Part shown: positions 40,970 to 49,366 of the stretch, piece after piece | Layout: the number at the start of each line of letters is the position of its first letter | How positions within the stretch are numbered: position 1 is the stretch's first letter | IMG/VR virus record: IMGVR_UViG_3300025113_000003 | Location: 28,869 to 92,868 of that record | From: a virus | Reading direction: 5' to 3' (one strand) | Length of the DNA stretch: 64,000 bases | Translations under genes and position numbers: made by a program | The notes under the pieces: generated by a model | Seen by the model: only the letters and a program-made list of their open reading frames with translations | Told to the model about the DNA's origin: nothing | Databases searched by the model: none

Positions 40970-41899
40970 ATGACAACTCCGACCGGCCCGGTCTCACTGG
41001 GAAACATTCAAACTGAGTTTGGTGGGGCTAACCCTATCTCGCTTTCTGAGTACTACAGAGGTGGGACATACGTCCCGCCTAATCAGCACACCTCAGCGAC
41101 CGATGGTAGCGCTATCCCGACCAGCGGCACCATTGGAATGGGGGAGTTTAGAGGTGTTGATGTAATCCGCCTGACACTCTCCGCTGATACCACCAACTAC
41201 GACATTCGAGTTGCAGCGGGTAGCCCGACCCAGCGGACTACAGTGGTGCTCACCATCAACTCTGGAGTCTATGTCTACGCCACGACCACTTCAGAATACG
41301 GAGTTGATACAGGGACCGGTTGGGCTTCAGGCAGCACCATCTACATCATCAACAACGGCAACATCGCTGGCCGTGGTGGTGCCGGCGGAAACGGTGCTGG
41401 AAACAGCGCGGCAACAGCGGGCGGCGCAGGCGGACCCGCCCTTCACGTGCAGCTCCCTACCACCATAGACAACAACGGTACCATAGCTGGTGGAGGAGGC
41501 GGAGGAGGCGGTGGCGCAGGTCGTCTCTACAGCGACGGCAAGGGATACACTATCGCCAGCTCAGGTGGGGGTGGAGGCGGTGGTCGTGTTAATGGGGTAG
41601 GGGGTTCCAACCCCAATGTGTCAGGACACACAATTGACCATAACAACGGGACCAGCGGGACCACTGCGACCCTCACCACCACTGGTAGTGGTGGTGGTGG
41701 TTCATCTGGCAACACCGTAAATGCAGGCGCCGGCGGCGCCGCCGGCGCCTGGGGCTCCGCTGGCTCCGCTGGTTCTTCAGGCAGTGGTCCGGGCTCGAGT
41801 GGAACACCAGGTGGTGGTGGCGCCGCCGGCGCCTACCTCGTTGGTCAGGCCAACGTAACCTGGATTTCTACTGGAACTCGCCTCGGTACAGCATCGTAA
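40970..41899 (+). CDS. Glycine-rich fibre-tip adhesin (gp38-like architecture)
   Basis: The 309-residue protein has the head SLGNIQTEFGGANPISLSEY shared with the adhesin at 29526. From residue about 140 on it is dominated by glycine-rich strands (GRGGAGGNGAG, GGGGGGGGGAGR, GGGGGGGR, GAGGAAGAW) separated by short variable loops. T-even gp38 adhesins use the same plan: polyglycine type II helices displaying receptor-binding loops. It follows the fibre 3 gene by 1 bp, as gp38 follows gp37. The TAA stop lies inside the next late promoter. Confidence 0.82.
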   Translation: MTTPTGPVSLGNIQTEFGGANPISLSEYYRGGTYVPPNQHTSATDGSAIPTSGTIGMGEFRGVDVIRLTLSADTTNYDIRVAAGSPTQRTTVVLTINSGVYVYATTTSEYGVDTGTGWASGSTIYIINNGNIAGRGGAGGNGAGNSAATAGGAGGPALHVQLPTTIDNNGTIAGGGGGGGGGAGRLYSDGKGYTIASSGGGGGGGRVNGVGGSNPNVSGHTIDHNNGTSGTTATLTTTGSGGGGSSGNTVNAGAGGAAGAWGSAGSAGSSGSGPGSSGTPGGGGAAGAYLVGQANVTWISTGTRLGTAS

Positions 41900-41902
41900 A
41901 TA
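41896..41902 (+). promoter_or_regulatory. Late promoter core (GTAAATA) overlapping the adhesin stop codon
   Basis: Plus-strand GTAAATA; the adhesin TAA (41897-41899) lies inside it. AGGAG and ATG follow at 41921. Confidence 0.5.
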
Positions 41903-41920
41903 GAGCGAGGAGATACACAG

Positions 41921-42268
41921 ATGAAAGAGTTTACCTGGAAGATCGTTGAGGTCGACGCGGGCCAGGGGGCCATGCTGGTTGAGTACACCCATGAAGGGGC
42001 GCGCACTACCCTGAACCTCCCCATGCCGCCGTTTGGCGAGAACCTCGGCGTGTGGGTCAAAGCCTATGCTCCTGTGGCAGACTGGGATCGAGCGGAAACG
42101 GCCTTTGCCGACGTTCAGCCAGGAATGCACGGGGATGACGTCATCGACGACGTAGATCCAGCGGAGCCACTGAGCGACAACGCCAACGTCATTGGCTCCT
42201 GGAATGAGGAGTACCTGCGCGCCATCGTCTACAGCGTCCTAGAGGAGATGCGTGAAGCCTCCGTATGA
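41921..42268 (+). CDS. Unknown late protein after the adhesin (115 aa)
   Basis: The 115-residue protein starts MKEFTWKIVEVDAGQGAMLV. The N-terminal half is a small beta domain, the C-terminal half acidic and helical (NEEYLRAIVYSVLEEMREAS). Strong AGGAG ribosome site. It is coupled to the next gene (ATGA). From position it may help fibre assembly, but no family is recognised. Confidence 0.75.
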   Translation: MKEFTWKIVEVDAGQGAMLVEYTHEGARTTLNLPMPPFGENLGVWVKAYAPVADWDRAETAFADVQPGMHGDDVIDDVDPAEPLSDNANVIGSWNEEYLRAIVYSVLEEMREASV

Positions 42269-42801
42269 AGGAGACGCTGCACGACGCCCACGGTCGCGAC
42301 CAGACCCGGCTTAAGCGCGTCTTTGGTTGGGTGGTCACCTTCAGGGACTTTCCAACTGGTAGCTGGCAGACCGTCGGCGGTGATGAGATGATGACCCGCG
42401 CGCTGACGCTCTTCACGAAGGGCCGCGCTGAGTTCTACCTCGACGGCGAACGACGCGGCGATCGAGTTCCCGGTATCCTATCCTCAGAGCATGAACCAGT
42501 TGGGCTCGACGGCACCTTCACGCTGCGGTACGTAGAACCGACGACGCGGGTCTGCATTCCAGCCGGCTTCATGATTCACCGCGGTCAGCTGCCACAGGTA
42601 ACCAAGATAGTGCTGGAGGAAGGGCAGACCCTATCAGTAGATGCTGGCTTCAAGGCGCTGGTCTGTTTAGGGCAGGTACAGATTGAAGACCGCACCTTCG
42701 ACGAAGAGAGCACCTTTGCTGTGCGCTCAGAGCAGGTCCAGGTGGTCGCCCGTAAATACACCATCCTGCTTGACTTCACCCACTCGAATGCTCCGTCTTG
42801 A
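42265..42801 (+). CDS. Unknown beta-rich, cupin-like protein (178 aa)
   Basis: The 178-residue protein starts MKETLHDAHGRDQTRLKRVF. A series of strands with Gly turns (FTLRYVEPTTRVCIPAGFMI, VLEEGQTLSVDAGFKAL) suggests a jelly-roll or cupin-like fold; no metal-ligand set is clear. Overlaps both neighbours, so it is probably expressed with the desaturase. Confidence 0.7.
   Translation: MKETLHDAHGRDQTRLKRVFGWVVTFRDFPTGSWQTVGGDEMMTRALTLFTKGRAEFYLDGERRGDRVPGILSSEHEPVGLDGTFTLRYVEPTTRVCIPAGFMIHRGQLPQVTKIVLEEGQTLSVDAGFKALVCLGQVQIEDRTFDEESTFAVRSEQVQVVARKYTILLDFTHSNAPS
42752..42758 (+). promoter_or_regulatory. Possible late promoter inside the upstream gene (GTAAATA)
   Basis: Plus-strand GTAAATA, 29 bp ahead of the desaturase ATG. 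It lies within coding sequence, so it could be coincidental. Confidence 0.35.
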
Positions 42802-43534
42802 CCGCCTCTTCAACCACCGCCTGCTCATGACGCCGGTGGCGTCCTACGCGGGGCTGGCGGCGCTGATCTACGCAGGCTGGGTGGTGACGACTGGCGTCGT
42901 CAGCCCGTGGTGGCTGGTGCTACAGGTGCTTAGTACCTTTCTCATTCTGATGGGCGTCACCGTTGGGCTGCACCGACTCTTCTGCCACCGTGCCTTTCGA
43001 GCCAGCCGTCTGTGGCACGGTATTCTTGCCTACCTCGGCACGCTAGCGATCTACGGCTCTACGGTGCAGTGGCCCGCGATGCACGCGTCCCATCATCAGT
43101 TCGCAGATACCGACCGAGACCCGCACTACACTGGTTGGCGCTACCTCTTCTGGAAGAGCAACCGACCAACGACCTTCAACCGACGGGTGCTTACGCGGCT
43201 CTACCGCGACCCGCTGCACCGCTTCCTCCACCGCTACTACGTGCTGGTGGTCGGTGGCACCGTGGTTGGTCTCTGGCTCATCTCACCATGGGTACTGCTC
43301 TTCGGCTACCTCGCCCCGCTGGGGTGGCTTCACCTGGTTGGCTCGCTGCACCAGGTCTATGCACACGGGGCGAAGGGCCCGCTGGACCTACCGTGGGCTG
43401 AGGCCGTCGCCTTCACCGGTGGTGAGTGGCTGCACGGACACCATCATACGCGTCCTAAGGACCCGCGCTTCGGCGGTCCTGACCTTGGCTATCGCTTCAT
43501 CCAGCTGATTCAGACGCGTCGAGCTGCTGCTTGA
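42788..43534 (+). CDS. Membrane fatty-acid desaturase (acyl-CoA delta-9 type)
   Basis: The 248-residue integral membrane protein carries the three His boxes of membrane desaturases: GLHRLFCHR (H-x4-H), HASHHQFADTD (H-x2-HH) and WLHGHHHTRP (H-x2-HH). Four hydrophobic helices are visible (LAALIYAGWVV, LVLQVLSTFLILMGV, ILAYLGTLAIYG, LWLISPWVLLFGYL). Such enzymes introduce a double bond in acyl chains and raise membrane fluidity. It is shorter than bacterial relatives (about 300-400). The start at 42788 overlaps the previous gene by 14 bp. Possible late promoter GTAAATA at 42752-42758. Confidence 0.9.
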   Translation: MLRLDRLFNHRLLMTPVASYAGLAALIYAGWVVTTGVVSPWWLVLQVLSTFLILMGVTVGLHRLFCHRAFRASRLWHGILAYLGTLAIYGSTVQWPAMHASHHQFADTDRDPHYTGWRYLFWKSNRPTTFNRRVLTRLYRDPLHRFLHRYYVLVVGGTVVGLWLISPWVLLFGYLAPLGWLHLVGSLHQVYAHGAKGPLDLPWAEAVAFTGGEWLHGHHHTRPKDPRFGGPDLGYRFIQLIQTRRAAA

Positions 43535-43799
43535 GGTCCTGAGCGCGGTGACCGAGGTAGCTGAACTGGTCACCTAGGTTAGCGGCCAGTTCCACTGCCT
43601 CGCGCTGCATCCACATCAGCAGCTCCTCCTGACTCAGGCGAAGGCGCGCCTCGTCAATTCGCAGCTGCATCAAGTAGGCGGCTGCTCGCCGCTCCTCAGG
43701 CAGTGACTTGATGTAGTCGCTGATCAGGCGGTTGCGCTCACGCTCAAACGCGTCCTCATCGTGTCGCAGCCAGAACAGGTGATCAGTTTTTGGGAGCAT
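43497..43799 (-). CDS. DUF3135-family protein
   Basis: It encodes 100 residues: MLPKTDHLFWLRHDEDAFERERNRLISDYIKSLPEERRAAAYLMQLRIDEARLRL.... This all-helical pattern (DxxAFExxR...RRxxxLQxRIDxxR) matches DUF3135 as I remember it. It is the last gene of the SpoVR-YeaH-PrkA unit (17-bp overlap with SpoVR) and its end overlaps the convergent desaturase by 38 bp. Function unknown; it may be an accessory of this module. Confidence 0.75.
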   Translation of the reverse strand: MLPKTDHLFWLRHDEDAFERERNRLISDYIKSLPEERRAAAYLMQLRIDEARLRLSQEELLMWMQREAVELAANLGDQFSYLGHRAQDLKQQLDASESAG

Positions 43800-45276
43800 C
43801 GGGTATATCTAGCTCGACAGAGTAGCCCCACAGCTCATCCGCGTAGTCGGTGACCGAGGCGGCATCTTCTGGGGCAATTTCACGATCAAGGTACGGTTCG
43901 TACTTGAGCTTGAGCTTGCGATCTCCCTCCAGGTCAGCACCGACCACCTTGATCTGTGGCACGTGGTTGATGCGCTCATAGGAGCGAGCTAGGTGAACTC
44001 GGATAGCCTTGTACCCCACCTCGTCGTGGATCTCCGACACGAACGCTGGATGCTCAGCGTCCTCATCTCGGAAGTCAAGGTGCACGCTGAACAGCTTGAG
44101 GTCGCGGATGACCTTTGGTGAGAGGTACTGCTGAATGAAGCTGTCGTCACGGTGCTCGAACACCGCCTCCTTGACGGCGTCCTGCCACCGCTTGCCAATG
44201 AGCTTCGGCATCCACTCGCGGTCCTCGTCGGTGGGTTTCTCGCAGGTACGCTTCACGTCCTGTAGGATAGCGAAGCCAAGCGCGTAGGGGTTGATACCGC
44301 TGTAGTACCTCGAGTTGTAACCTGGCTGGTAGATGACCCCTGAGTGATGGTCCAAGAAGGCCATGAAGGCATCCGGCGAGAGGATGCCCTTCTCCTCCAG
44401 GCGCGTCATGATGTAGTAGTGACAGAAGGTCGCGTAGCCCTCGTTGAGGTTCTTCGTCTGCCCCTGTGGATAGAAGTACTGGTTGACCTTGCAGACGATA
44501 CGCAGCACCTCGCGCTTCCACTGCTCCATTGACGGCGACTTCTTCATGATGAAGTAGAGCAGGTTCTCCTCATCCTCAATCTTCTCGTGGTCGTCGTCAA
44601 CAAGTTCATCATCCTTGAAGCTGGTCTTCTTCATGATGATGTCCAGCTCACGCTGGCGCTTCTCCTCACGCTCCATGAGCAGCTTCAGCCGCGCCTCGTC
44701 GGTAAGCTTTGGCCGGTGCTTGCGCTTGAACTTGTCGACGCCGTGTGGGGCCAGGGCGTGAGCGGCATCCAACAGGTCTTCAACCTCATCCACGCCGTAA
44801 CGCTGCTCGCAGCGTCGAATGTAGTCACGAGCAAAGATCATGTAGTCGATGATCGACCCGGCGCTGGTCCACTGCTTGAAGGTCTCGTTGTTGCGAAAGA
44901 CGGCGTTGTGCCCAAAGGCAGCATGCGCGATGACCATCGTCTGCTGCAGCATGCTGTTCTCCTCCATTAGGTAGGAGATGCAGGGGTCGCTGTTGATGAC
45001 GATCTCGTAGGCCAGGCCCATGCGGCCGCGCTTGTAGGCCTTGTCGTTGCGCAGGAATTCCTTGCCAAAGGACCAGTGGTTGTAGTGCACCGGCATGCCA
45101 ATGGAGGCATAGGCATCGAGCATCTGCTCAGCTGAGATGATCTCTATCTGGTTTGGATAGAGAAGACCCCCAAGCTCCAGCTCTTCAAGAGCGATCTTCT
45201 CTATCTCATAGTAGACACGCTCAATGAGCTCTCGTGACCAGTCAGTGTGGCTCGTGATAAGCAGCGGCTCGCTCAT
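43783..45276 (-). CDS. spoVR: SpoVR-family protein (YcgB-like)
   Basis: The 497-residue protein is full length (E. coli YcgB about 510). Recognised segments: LYPNQIEIISAEQMLDAYAS, MPVHYNHWSFGKEF, MGLAYEIVINSDPCISYLME, NEGYATFCHYYIMTRL and GYNSRYYSGINPYALGF. The biochemical role of SpoVR is unknown; in bacteria it is encoded with or co-regulated with PrkA and YeaH in stationary phase and sporulation. Here the three genes are in the usual order, PrkA-YeaH-SpoVR, and overlap (ATGA). Confidence 0.95.
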   Translation of the reverse strand: MSEPLLITSHTDWSRELIERVYYEIEKIALEELELGGLLYPNQIEIISAEQMLDAYASIGMPVHYNHWSFGKEFLRNDKAYKRGRMGLAYEIVINSDPCISYLMEENSMLQQTMVIAHAAFGHNAVFRNNETFKQWTSAGSIIDYMIFARDYIRRCEQRYGVDEVEDLLDAAHALAPHGVDKFKRKHRPKLTDEARLKLLMEREEKRQRELDIIMKKTSFKDDELVDDDHEKIEDEENLLYFIMKKSPSMEQWKREVLRIVCKVNQYFYPQGQTKNLNEGYATFCHYYIMTRLEEKGILSPDAFMAFLDHHSGVIYQPGYNSRYYSGINPYALGFAILQDVKRTCEKPTDEDREWMPKLIGKRWQDAVKEAVFEHRDDSFIQQYLSPKVIRDLKLFSVHLDFRDEDAEHPAFVSEIHDEVGYKAIRVHLARSYERINHVPQIKVVGADLEGDRKLKLKYEPYLDREIAPEDAASVTDYADELWGYSVELDIPDAPKN

Positions 45277-46637
45277 GACTTTTCCTTCTTGGCATAGATC
45301 GTCCTGAAGGCGTTAAAGACCTCACCCTCGTCACCAATCTTGATGGTGTGCAGCTTCGAGTTGGTCTTCGAGATGGACTGCATGACGTTCCAGAGCGAGA
45401 CCCCGCTGCTGTAGGTGAAGGTCCCTGCGATTGACATTCCGACCTGCACGTAGACTGCATGCCGTAGCTTGGCAAGTAGGCCCTTCTCTTCAATTTCAGC
45501 GATGACCGCTGGGTTGTCACTCTCCCAGTTATCACCGTCACCAGCATAGGAGAGGTAGATATTTGTCAGCTGGGCGTCGTAGCGGCTCTTGATGATGGCG
45601 TGTGCCAGCGCGAAGGCCGGTGAAACGACGGTGCCACCGCTCTTGCGTGTGGTAAAGAACACCTCCTCTGTCATCTCCTCAGCGTCGTTGGTGTGCGCGA
45701 TGAAGATGAGGTCGGTGGCTGGGTAGATTCGCTTGATGAAGGCGTACTGCAGCGCGAAGAACTTGCGGGCCATCCGCTTCTTGTCCTCGTCCATTGAGCC
45801 GCTGATGTCCATCACCATGATGAAGACCGCGTCAGCCTGCTTGACCATAACGCGTTCCGACTTGTGGAAGCGCAGGTCTACCTTCTCGAAGAAGGGCACG
45901 ATGGTGATGCGAGTAGCCAGCTCCTCGATGCGTGCAGTTAGCTCCTTGATGCGGGTAAAGCGAGCTTCAGCGGTGAGGTACTCGGTGCCAGGCACCCCTT
46001 CCTCCAGCTGACGAAGTTCCTTTTCCAGTTCCTCGAGCTCCTCACGGGCTTCAACAGTCAGCGCACGCCGCCGACCGATGGAGTTGCGGAAGGAGCGGAT
46101 GACGCTGAGCTGCGAGGCGTTGCCCTCCTTCTGGAAGCCAGCTGGCTTCCACACGGCGTCAGGTAGGTCCTTCTCAACGGTCTCCTGCAGGTCAGGTAGC
46201 GCGCAGTCTTCAAAGAAGACATCGAAGAACTCGTTGCGGCTGATGTTGATGATGAAGTCGTCCTCGCCGTCTCCATTTTCGTCGGCATCACCATTGCAGG
46301 CACCGTTCTTATCTTCATCTTGGTGAATTGGGAACTCATCACCGCGTTCCCAGTGGTCATTGCCGACCAACACTATCTCACGTTCACCGCTGTTTGGAGC
46401 ATAGCGGTAGGTAGGTTCGTGCAGCGCGTTCTTGGCGATCTTGACTGGGTTACTGAAGGCCTTGGAGGCAGCCCCGCCACCGGCTGCCTTGACTCCACCG
46501 GCGTCGATGTCCTCCGGCTTGGCGGCGCGGATGCTTTCCTTGACGCGATCGAGAAGCTTGTTGCGGTTGTTCAACGACTTGCCGCGCCCGGTTCGGCGGC
46601 GGTCAATGAAGATGAACGTGGTCGTAGGTAGGGTCAT
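45273..46637 (-). CDS. yeaH: YeaH/DUF444 von Willebrand-type protein
   Basis: The 454-residue protein begins at ATG 46637 (ATGA overlap); frames starting further upstream run through the membrane-protein gene. FIDRRRTGRGKSLNNRNKLL matches the E. coli YeaH N-terminus. The middle has an acidic low-complexity stretch (GDADENGDGEDD). The C-terminal vWA domain has an intact MIDAS, FIMVMDISGSMDEDKKRMA, then TRKSGGTVVSPAF and YAGDGDNW. In bacteria YeaH acts with the kinase YeaG/PrkA in the general and nitrogen-stress response. Confidence 0.95.
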   Translation of the reverse strand: MTLPTTTFIFIDRRRTGRGKSLNNRNKLLDRVKESIRAAKPEDIDAGGVKAAGGGAASKAFSNPVKIAKNALHEPTYRYAPNSGEREIVLVGNDHWERGDEFPIHQDEDKNGACNGDADENGDGEDDFIINISRNEFFDVFFEDCALPDLQETVEKDLPDAVWKPAGFQKEGNASQLSVIRSFRNSIGRRRALTVEAREELEELEKELRQLEEGVPGTEYLTAEARFTRIKELTARIEELATRITIVPFFEKVDLRFHKSERVMVKQADAVFIMVMDISGSMDEDKKRMARKFFALQYAFIKRIYPATDLIFIAHTNDAEEMTEEVFFTTRKSGGTVVSPAFALAHAIIKSRYDAQLTNIYLSYAGDGDNWESDNPAVIAEIEEKGLLAKLRHAVYVQVGMSIAGTFTYSSGVSLWNVMQSISKTNSKLHTIKIGDEGEVFNAFRTIYAKKEKS

Positions 46638-46924
46638 AGGAAGAACACCATAGTTGCAAGAACAACAAAGGTCCAGACTCCCATTATCGCGTACCCGACC
46701 TTGCGATGCAGGATGCCTCTGTGCCCGCTGGCTCGAACCACCGCGATGACGACCACCACAGAGGTGGTGATCAGCCCTACCGCCATCATAGGAAGGTTCT
46801 TTACAACGAGGCCCAGGTGCAGCGCAAAGACCGAGACGAACATCAGGCCCATGAAGATCAGAAACCGCCATGGGTCCTGCTGTTTGTCATACCAGCTGTT
46901 GAAGCGGTCGATGGCGGTGAACAT
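46634..46924 (-). CDS. Small membrane protein inserted between PrkA and YeaH (96 aa)
   Basis: The 96-residue protein starts MFTAIDRFNSWYDKQQDPWR and has three hydrophobic helices (FLIFMGLMFVSVFALHLGLV, MMAVGLITTSVVVVIAVV, VGYAIMGVWTFVVLATMVFF). It overlaps both neighbours (TGATG and ATGA). Bacterial prkA-yeaH operons as I know them lack this gene, so it may be a phage-specific addition that ties the module to the membrane. Confidence 0.75.
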   Translation of the reverse strand: MFTAIDRFNSWYDKQQDPWRFLIFMGLMFVSVFALHLGLVVKNLPMMAVGLITTSVVVVIAVVRASGHRGILHRKVGYAIMGVWTFVVLATMVFFL

Positions 46925-48882
46925 CACGAGCTCTTGCGGTTGTTGGAGAACCAGCTGACCAGGATCTTGACCTGGTTCTCGGTGTAGCCCTTCTCGACCA
47001 TTCGCTCAACGAAGCCACGGTGCTTCTCCTCAGTCTCCTTGTCCTGCTTCGGTCCGAAGGCGATGACCGGCATGATCTGCTCGGTCGCGGAGAACATCCG
47101 CTTCTCGATGACCGTCTTGATCTTCTCGTATTCATCCCAGGCCGGTGATTTGCCCTCGTGCTTTGCCTTGAAGCGCAGCACGTAGTTCACGATCTCGTTC
47201 CGGAAGTCCTTGGCGTTGGTGATGCCTGCCGCCTTCTCGATCTCCTCGAGCTTCTTGTTGAGGTTCTCGCGGTCCATCAGGGTGTGGGTCTCAGGGTCGC
47301 GGCACTGCTCGTCAGCGATCCACGCCTCGGCAAAGAGAACGTAGCGCTCGAACATGTTCTGGCCGAACGAGCGATAGCTCTCGAGGTAGGCCGTGCGCAG
47401 CTCCTTCTCCAGGAACTCGAAGTAGCGCGGCTGCAGGTGCGACTTGATGAAGTCGAGGTACTCGTCGGTGATTTCCTTGACGAGGTTCTCCTTCTTGACG
47501 GACTCCTCGAGGATGTACATCAGGTCGATCGGGTTGGCCTGCTGCTCCTCGGGGCGCAGGTCGTAGGTCGCCGACAAGGTCTTAAAGGCGAAGCGGGTCG
47601 ACATGCCCTTCATGCCCTCGTCGTTGCCGGCGGCGTCGCGGTACTCCTCGTACGGCTTCGCGTTCGGCATCGTGTCCTTGACGTTGTCGCCGTTGTAGAC
47701 GCGCAGCTTGGCGTAGATGGTGCTGTTCTCAGGCTTCTTCAGGCGCGTCAGGATGCTCCATTGAGCGAGCATTCGCAGGGTGCCAGGAGCGCGAGGCGCG
47801 TCGGCGAGCGAGGAGCTGGCCAGCATCTTCTCGTAGATCCTGACCTCCTCCTCGTAGCGCAGGCAGTACGGCACGTCAACGATGTAGACGCGGTCGAGGA
47901 AGGCCTCGTTGGTCTTGTTGTTCCGGAAGTTGAACCACTCAGACTCATTCGAGTGGGCCATGATGACGCCGGTGTAGGGCATCGACGGGATGGCCTCGGT
48001 GCCGTTGTAGTTGTGCTCCTGCGTGGCCATCAGCAGGGGGTTCAGGGTCTTGATGTTGGCCTTGAACATCTCAGCGAAGTCCATCAGGCCCTGGTTGGTG
48101 CGGTTCAGGCCGCCGCTGTACGAGTAGGCGTACGGGTGGTTCTGCGGGAACTTCTCGAGCTTGCGGATGTCGACCTTGCCGATCAGAACCGACACGTCCT
48201 GGTTGTTCTCGTCGCCCGGCTCCACCTTCATGATGCCGATCTGAGCGTCCTTGTTCGGGAAGATCTTCACCACCTTGAACCTGGTGATGTCGCCGCCGAA
48301 CTCCTTCAGCTTCTCCTGCGCCCAGCCGCTCATGACGGTGTTGAGGTAGCGGCGGGGAATGCCGTACTCGGACTTCAGCATCTCACCGTGCTCGTAGTCG
48401 TTGAACAGCCCCAGCGGGCTCTCAAACACCGGCGACAGCTTCTTCTCAAGGTCCTTCTCGGTCTCGTCGTAGAGCACGTAGATGGGCAGCTTCTGCATGA
48501 GCACCTTCAGGCGCTCCGCCAGCGAGCTCTTGCCGCCGCCGACCGGGCCCTTCAGGTAGAGAATCTGCTTGGCCTCCTCGAGGCCCGCTGCGGAGTTACG
48601 GAAGTAGGCGGCGATGCGCTCAATCGCCTCCTCAGCGCCGAAGAAGTCATGAAACGACTCGTAGATACGGATCTTCTTGTTGGAGTGGATGCGCGACAGG
48701 CGCACATCCTCACTGGTGTCGACGACCTTAGGTAGGCCAATGGCGGCCACCATCCGCTCAGCGGCAGAGGCATAGGCCATTGAGTCAACTCGGCAGCGCT
48801 GCAGGTAGTCCTCGAGGGTGAGGAGCTCAGGCTGAGCGAACTTGCTGGCGAAGGTCGAGGTAAGAGAAGACAGCGACGACAT
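46924..48882 (-). CDS. prkA: PrkA-family serine/threonine protein kinase (YeaG-like)
   Basis: The 652-residue protein has the PrkA layout: AAA-type N-terminal domain with KGPVGGGKSSLAERLKVLM (Walker A, residues 110-128), YDETEKDLEKKLSPVFESPLG, GIPRRYLNTVMSGWAQEKL, GLMDFAEMFKANIKTLNPLL, GVIMAHSNESEW and a C-terminal kinase-like domain (PDLIY/EKYV region). Family length is 630-645. In E. coli YeaG with YeaH supports survival in nitrogen starvation. A T4-type late promoter (CTAAATA) precedes it, so the phage makes it late. Confidence 0.95.
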   Translation of the reverse strand: MSSLSSLTSTFASKFAQPELLTLEDYLQRCRVDSMAYASAAERMVAAIGLPKVVDTSEDVRLSRIHSNKKIRIYESFHDFFGAEEAIERIAAYFRNSAAGLEEAKQILYLKGPVGGGKSSLAERLKVLMQKLPIYVLYDETEKDLEKKLSPVFESPLGLFNDYEHGEMLKSEYGIPRRYLNTVMSGWAQEKLKEFGGDITRFKVVKIFPNKDAQIGIMKVEPGDENNQDVSVLIGKVDIRKLEKFPQNHPYAYSYSGGLNRTNQGLMDFAEMFKANIKTLNPLLMATQEHNYNGTEAIPSMPYTGVIMAHSNESEWFNFRNNKTNEAFLDRVYIVDVPYCLRYEEEVRIYEKMLASSSLADAPRAPGTLRMLAQWSILTRLKKPENSTIYAKLRVYNGDNVKDTMPNAKPYEEYRDAAGNDEGMKGMSTRFAFKTLSATYDLRPEEQQANPIDLMYILEESVKKENLVKEITDEYLDFIKSHLQPRYFEFLEKELRTAYLESYRSFGQNMFERYVLFAEAWIADEQCRDPETHTLMDRENLNKKLEEIEKAAGITNAKDFRNEIVNYVLRFKAKHEGKSPAWDEYEKIKTVIEKRMFSATEQIMPVIAFGPKQDKETEEKHRGFVERMVEKGYTENQVKILVSWFSNNRKSS

Positions 48883-48909
48883 GGGTGTCCTTCAGTTGAT
48901 GTGTCTGTG

Positions 48910-48916
48910 GTATTTA
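48910..48916 (-). promoter_or_regulatory. T4-type late promoter (CTAAATA) of the PrkA operon
   Basis: Minus-strand CTAAATACC, 28 bp ahead of the PrkA ATG at 48882. The rest of 48883-48973 holds only leader sequence. Confidence 0.6.
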
Positions 48917-48973
48917 GGCGATTCAGAAGTTGATTCTATACCAACAGAGCGTTGTTGCAGATAGGCAAGTAGG

Positions 48974-49366
48974 TTACACCTGCTCACCTTGCGATACATG
49001 GTCGAGGTGCATCATAGGGCCTAGGAGCACCGCACCTGGCTCGACCATCAGGGTGCGGTAGAAGATCGCGTCAGCCTTCACCTTCGCGCCGGCCTTCACC
49101 GCAAGGGTGCCTTCGACGCGCACCTCCTTCGCGGTGACGGTGCCGGTGACAGTGAGGTCGTGGCTGAGGATGACGTCCTGCACATCTACAGTGCCGTTCA
49201 CGTGCAGGACGTTCCGCTTCTTGTTCTCGATGTTCTGAGTAGAGTGAATGCTCTGGCCGCTGAAGTGACCGTCGATTACGACGGTGCCATTGAGGACCAT
49301 GACGCCGGTGATGACGACGTCCTTACCAATGATGGTATCGAAGCCCTTTGGATTGAAGATGCTCAT
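48974..49366 (-). CDS. Bactofilin-like polymer-forming protein
   Basis: The 130-residue protein starts MSIFNPKGFDTIIGKDVVIT and continues GVMVLNGTVVIDGHFSGQSI, the start of a right-handed beta-helix with 6-residue repeats (TVDVQDVILSHDLTVTGTVT, AKEVRVEGTLAVKAGAKVKA). This is the bactofilin pattern (IG-x-x-x-xi-G-x-i-x-x-x-G-x-x-x-V-x-G-x-x-x-G). Bactofilins self-assemble into membrane-associated filaments that position wall enzymes and shape cells. Here it could alter host envelope or organise phage replication. The ATG overlaps the upstream stop (ATGA). Confidence 0.87.
   Translation of the reverse strand: MSIFNPKGFDTIIGKDVVITGVMVLNGTVVIDGHFSGQSIHSTQNIENKKRNVLHVNGTVDVQDVILSHDLTVTGTVTAKEVRVEGTLAVKAGAKVKADAIFYRTLMVEPGAVLLGPMMHLDHVSQGEQV

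Noticed and set aside
41360-41840. Gly-codon runs in the adhesin as a simple-sequence repeat
   Set aside because: The runs are in frame and alternate with variable loops as in gp38-type polyglycine adhesins, so they are best explained as protein architecture.
46637-46871. N-terminal extension of YeaH through the small membrane-protein gene
   Set aside because: Homology to bacterial YeaH starts at the ATG at 46637, and the extension is a shadow of the membrane protein.
47158-48735. A 525-codon plus-strand frame opposite PrkA
   Set aside because: Same shadow effect; PrkA motifs are intact on the minus strand and no ribosome site or promoter serves the plus frame.
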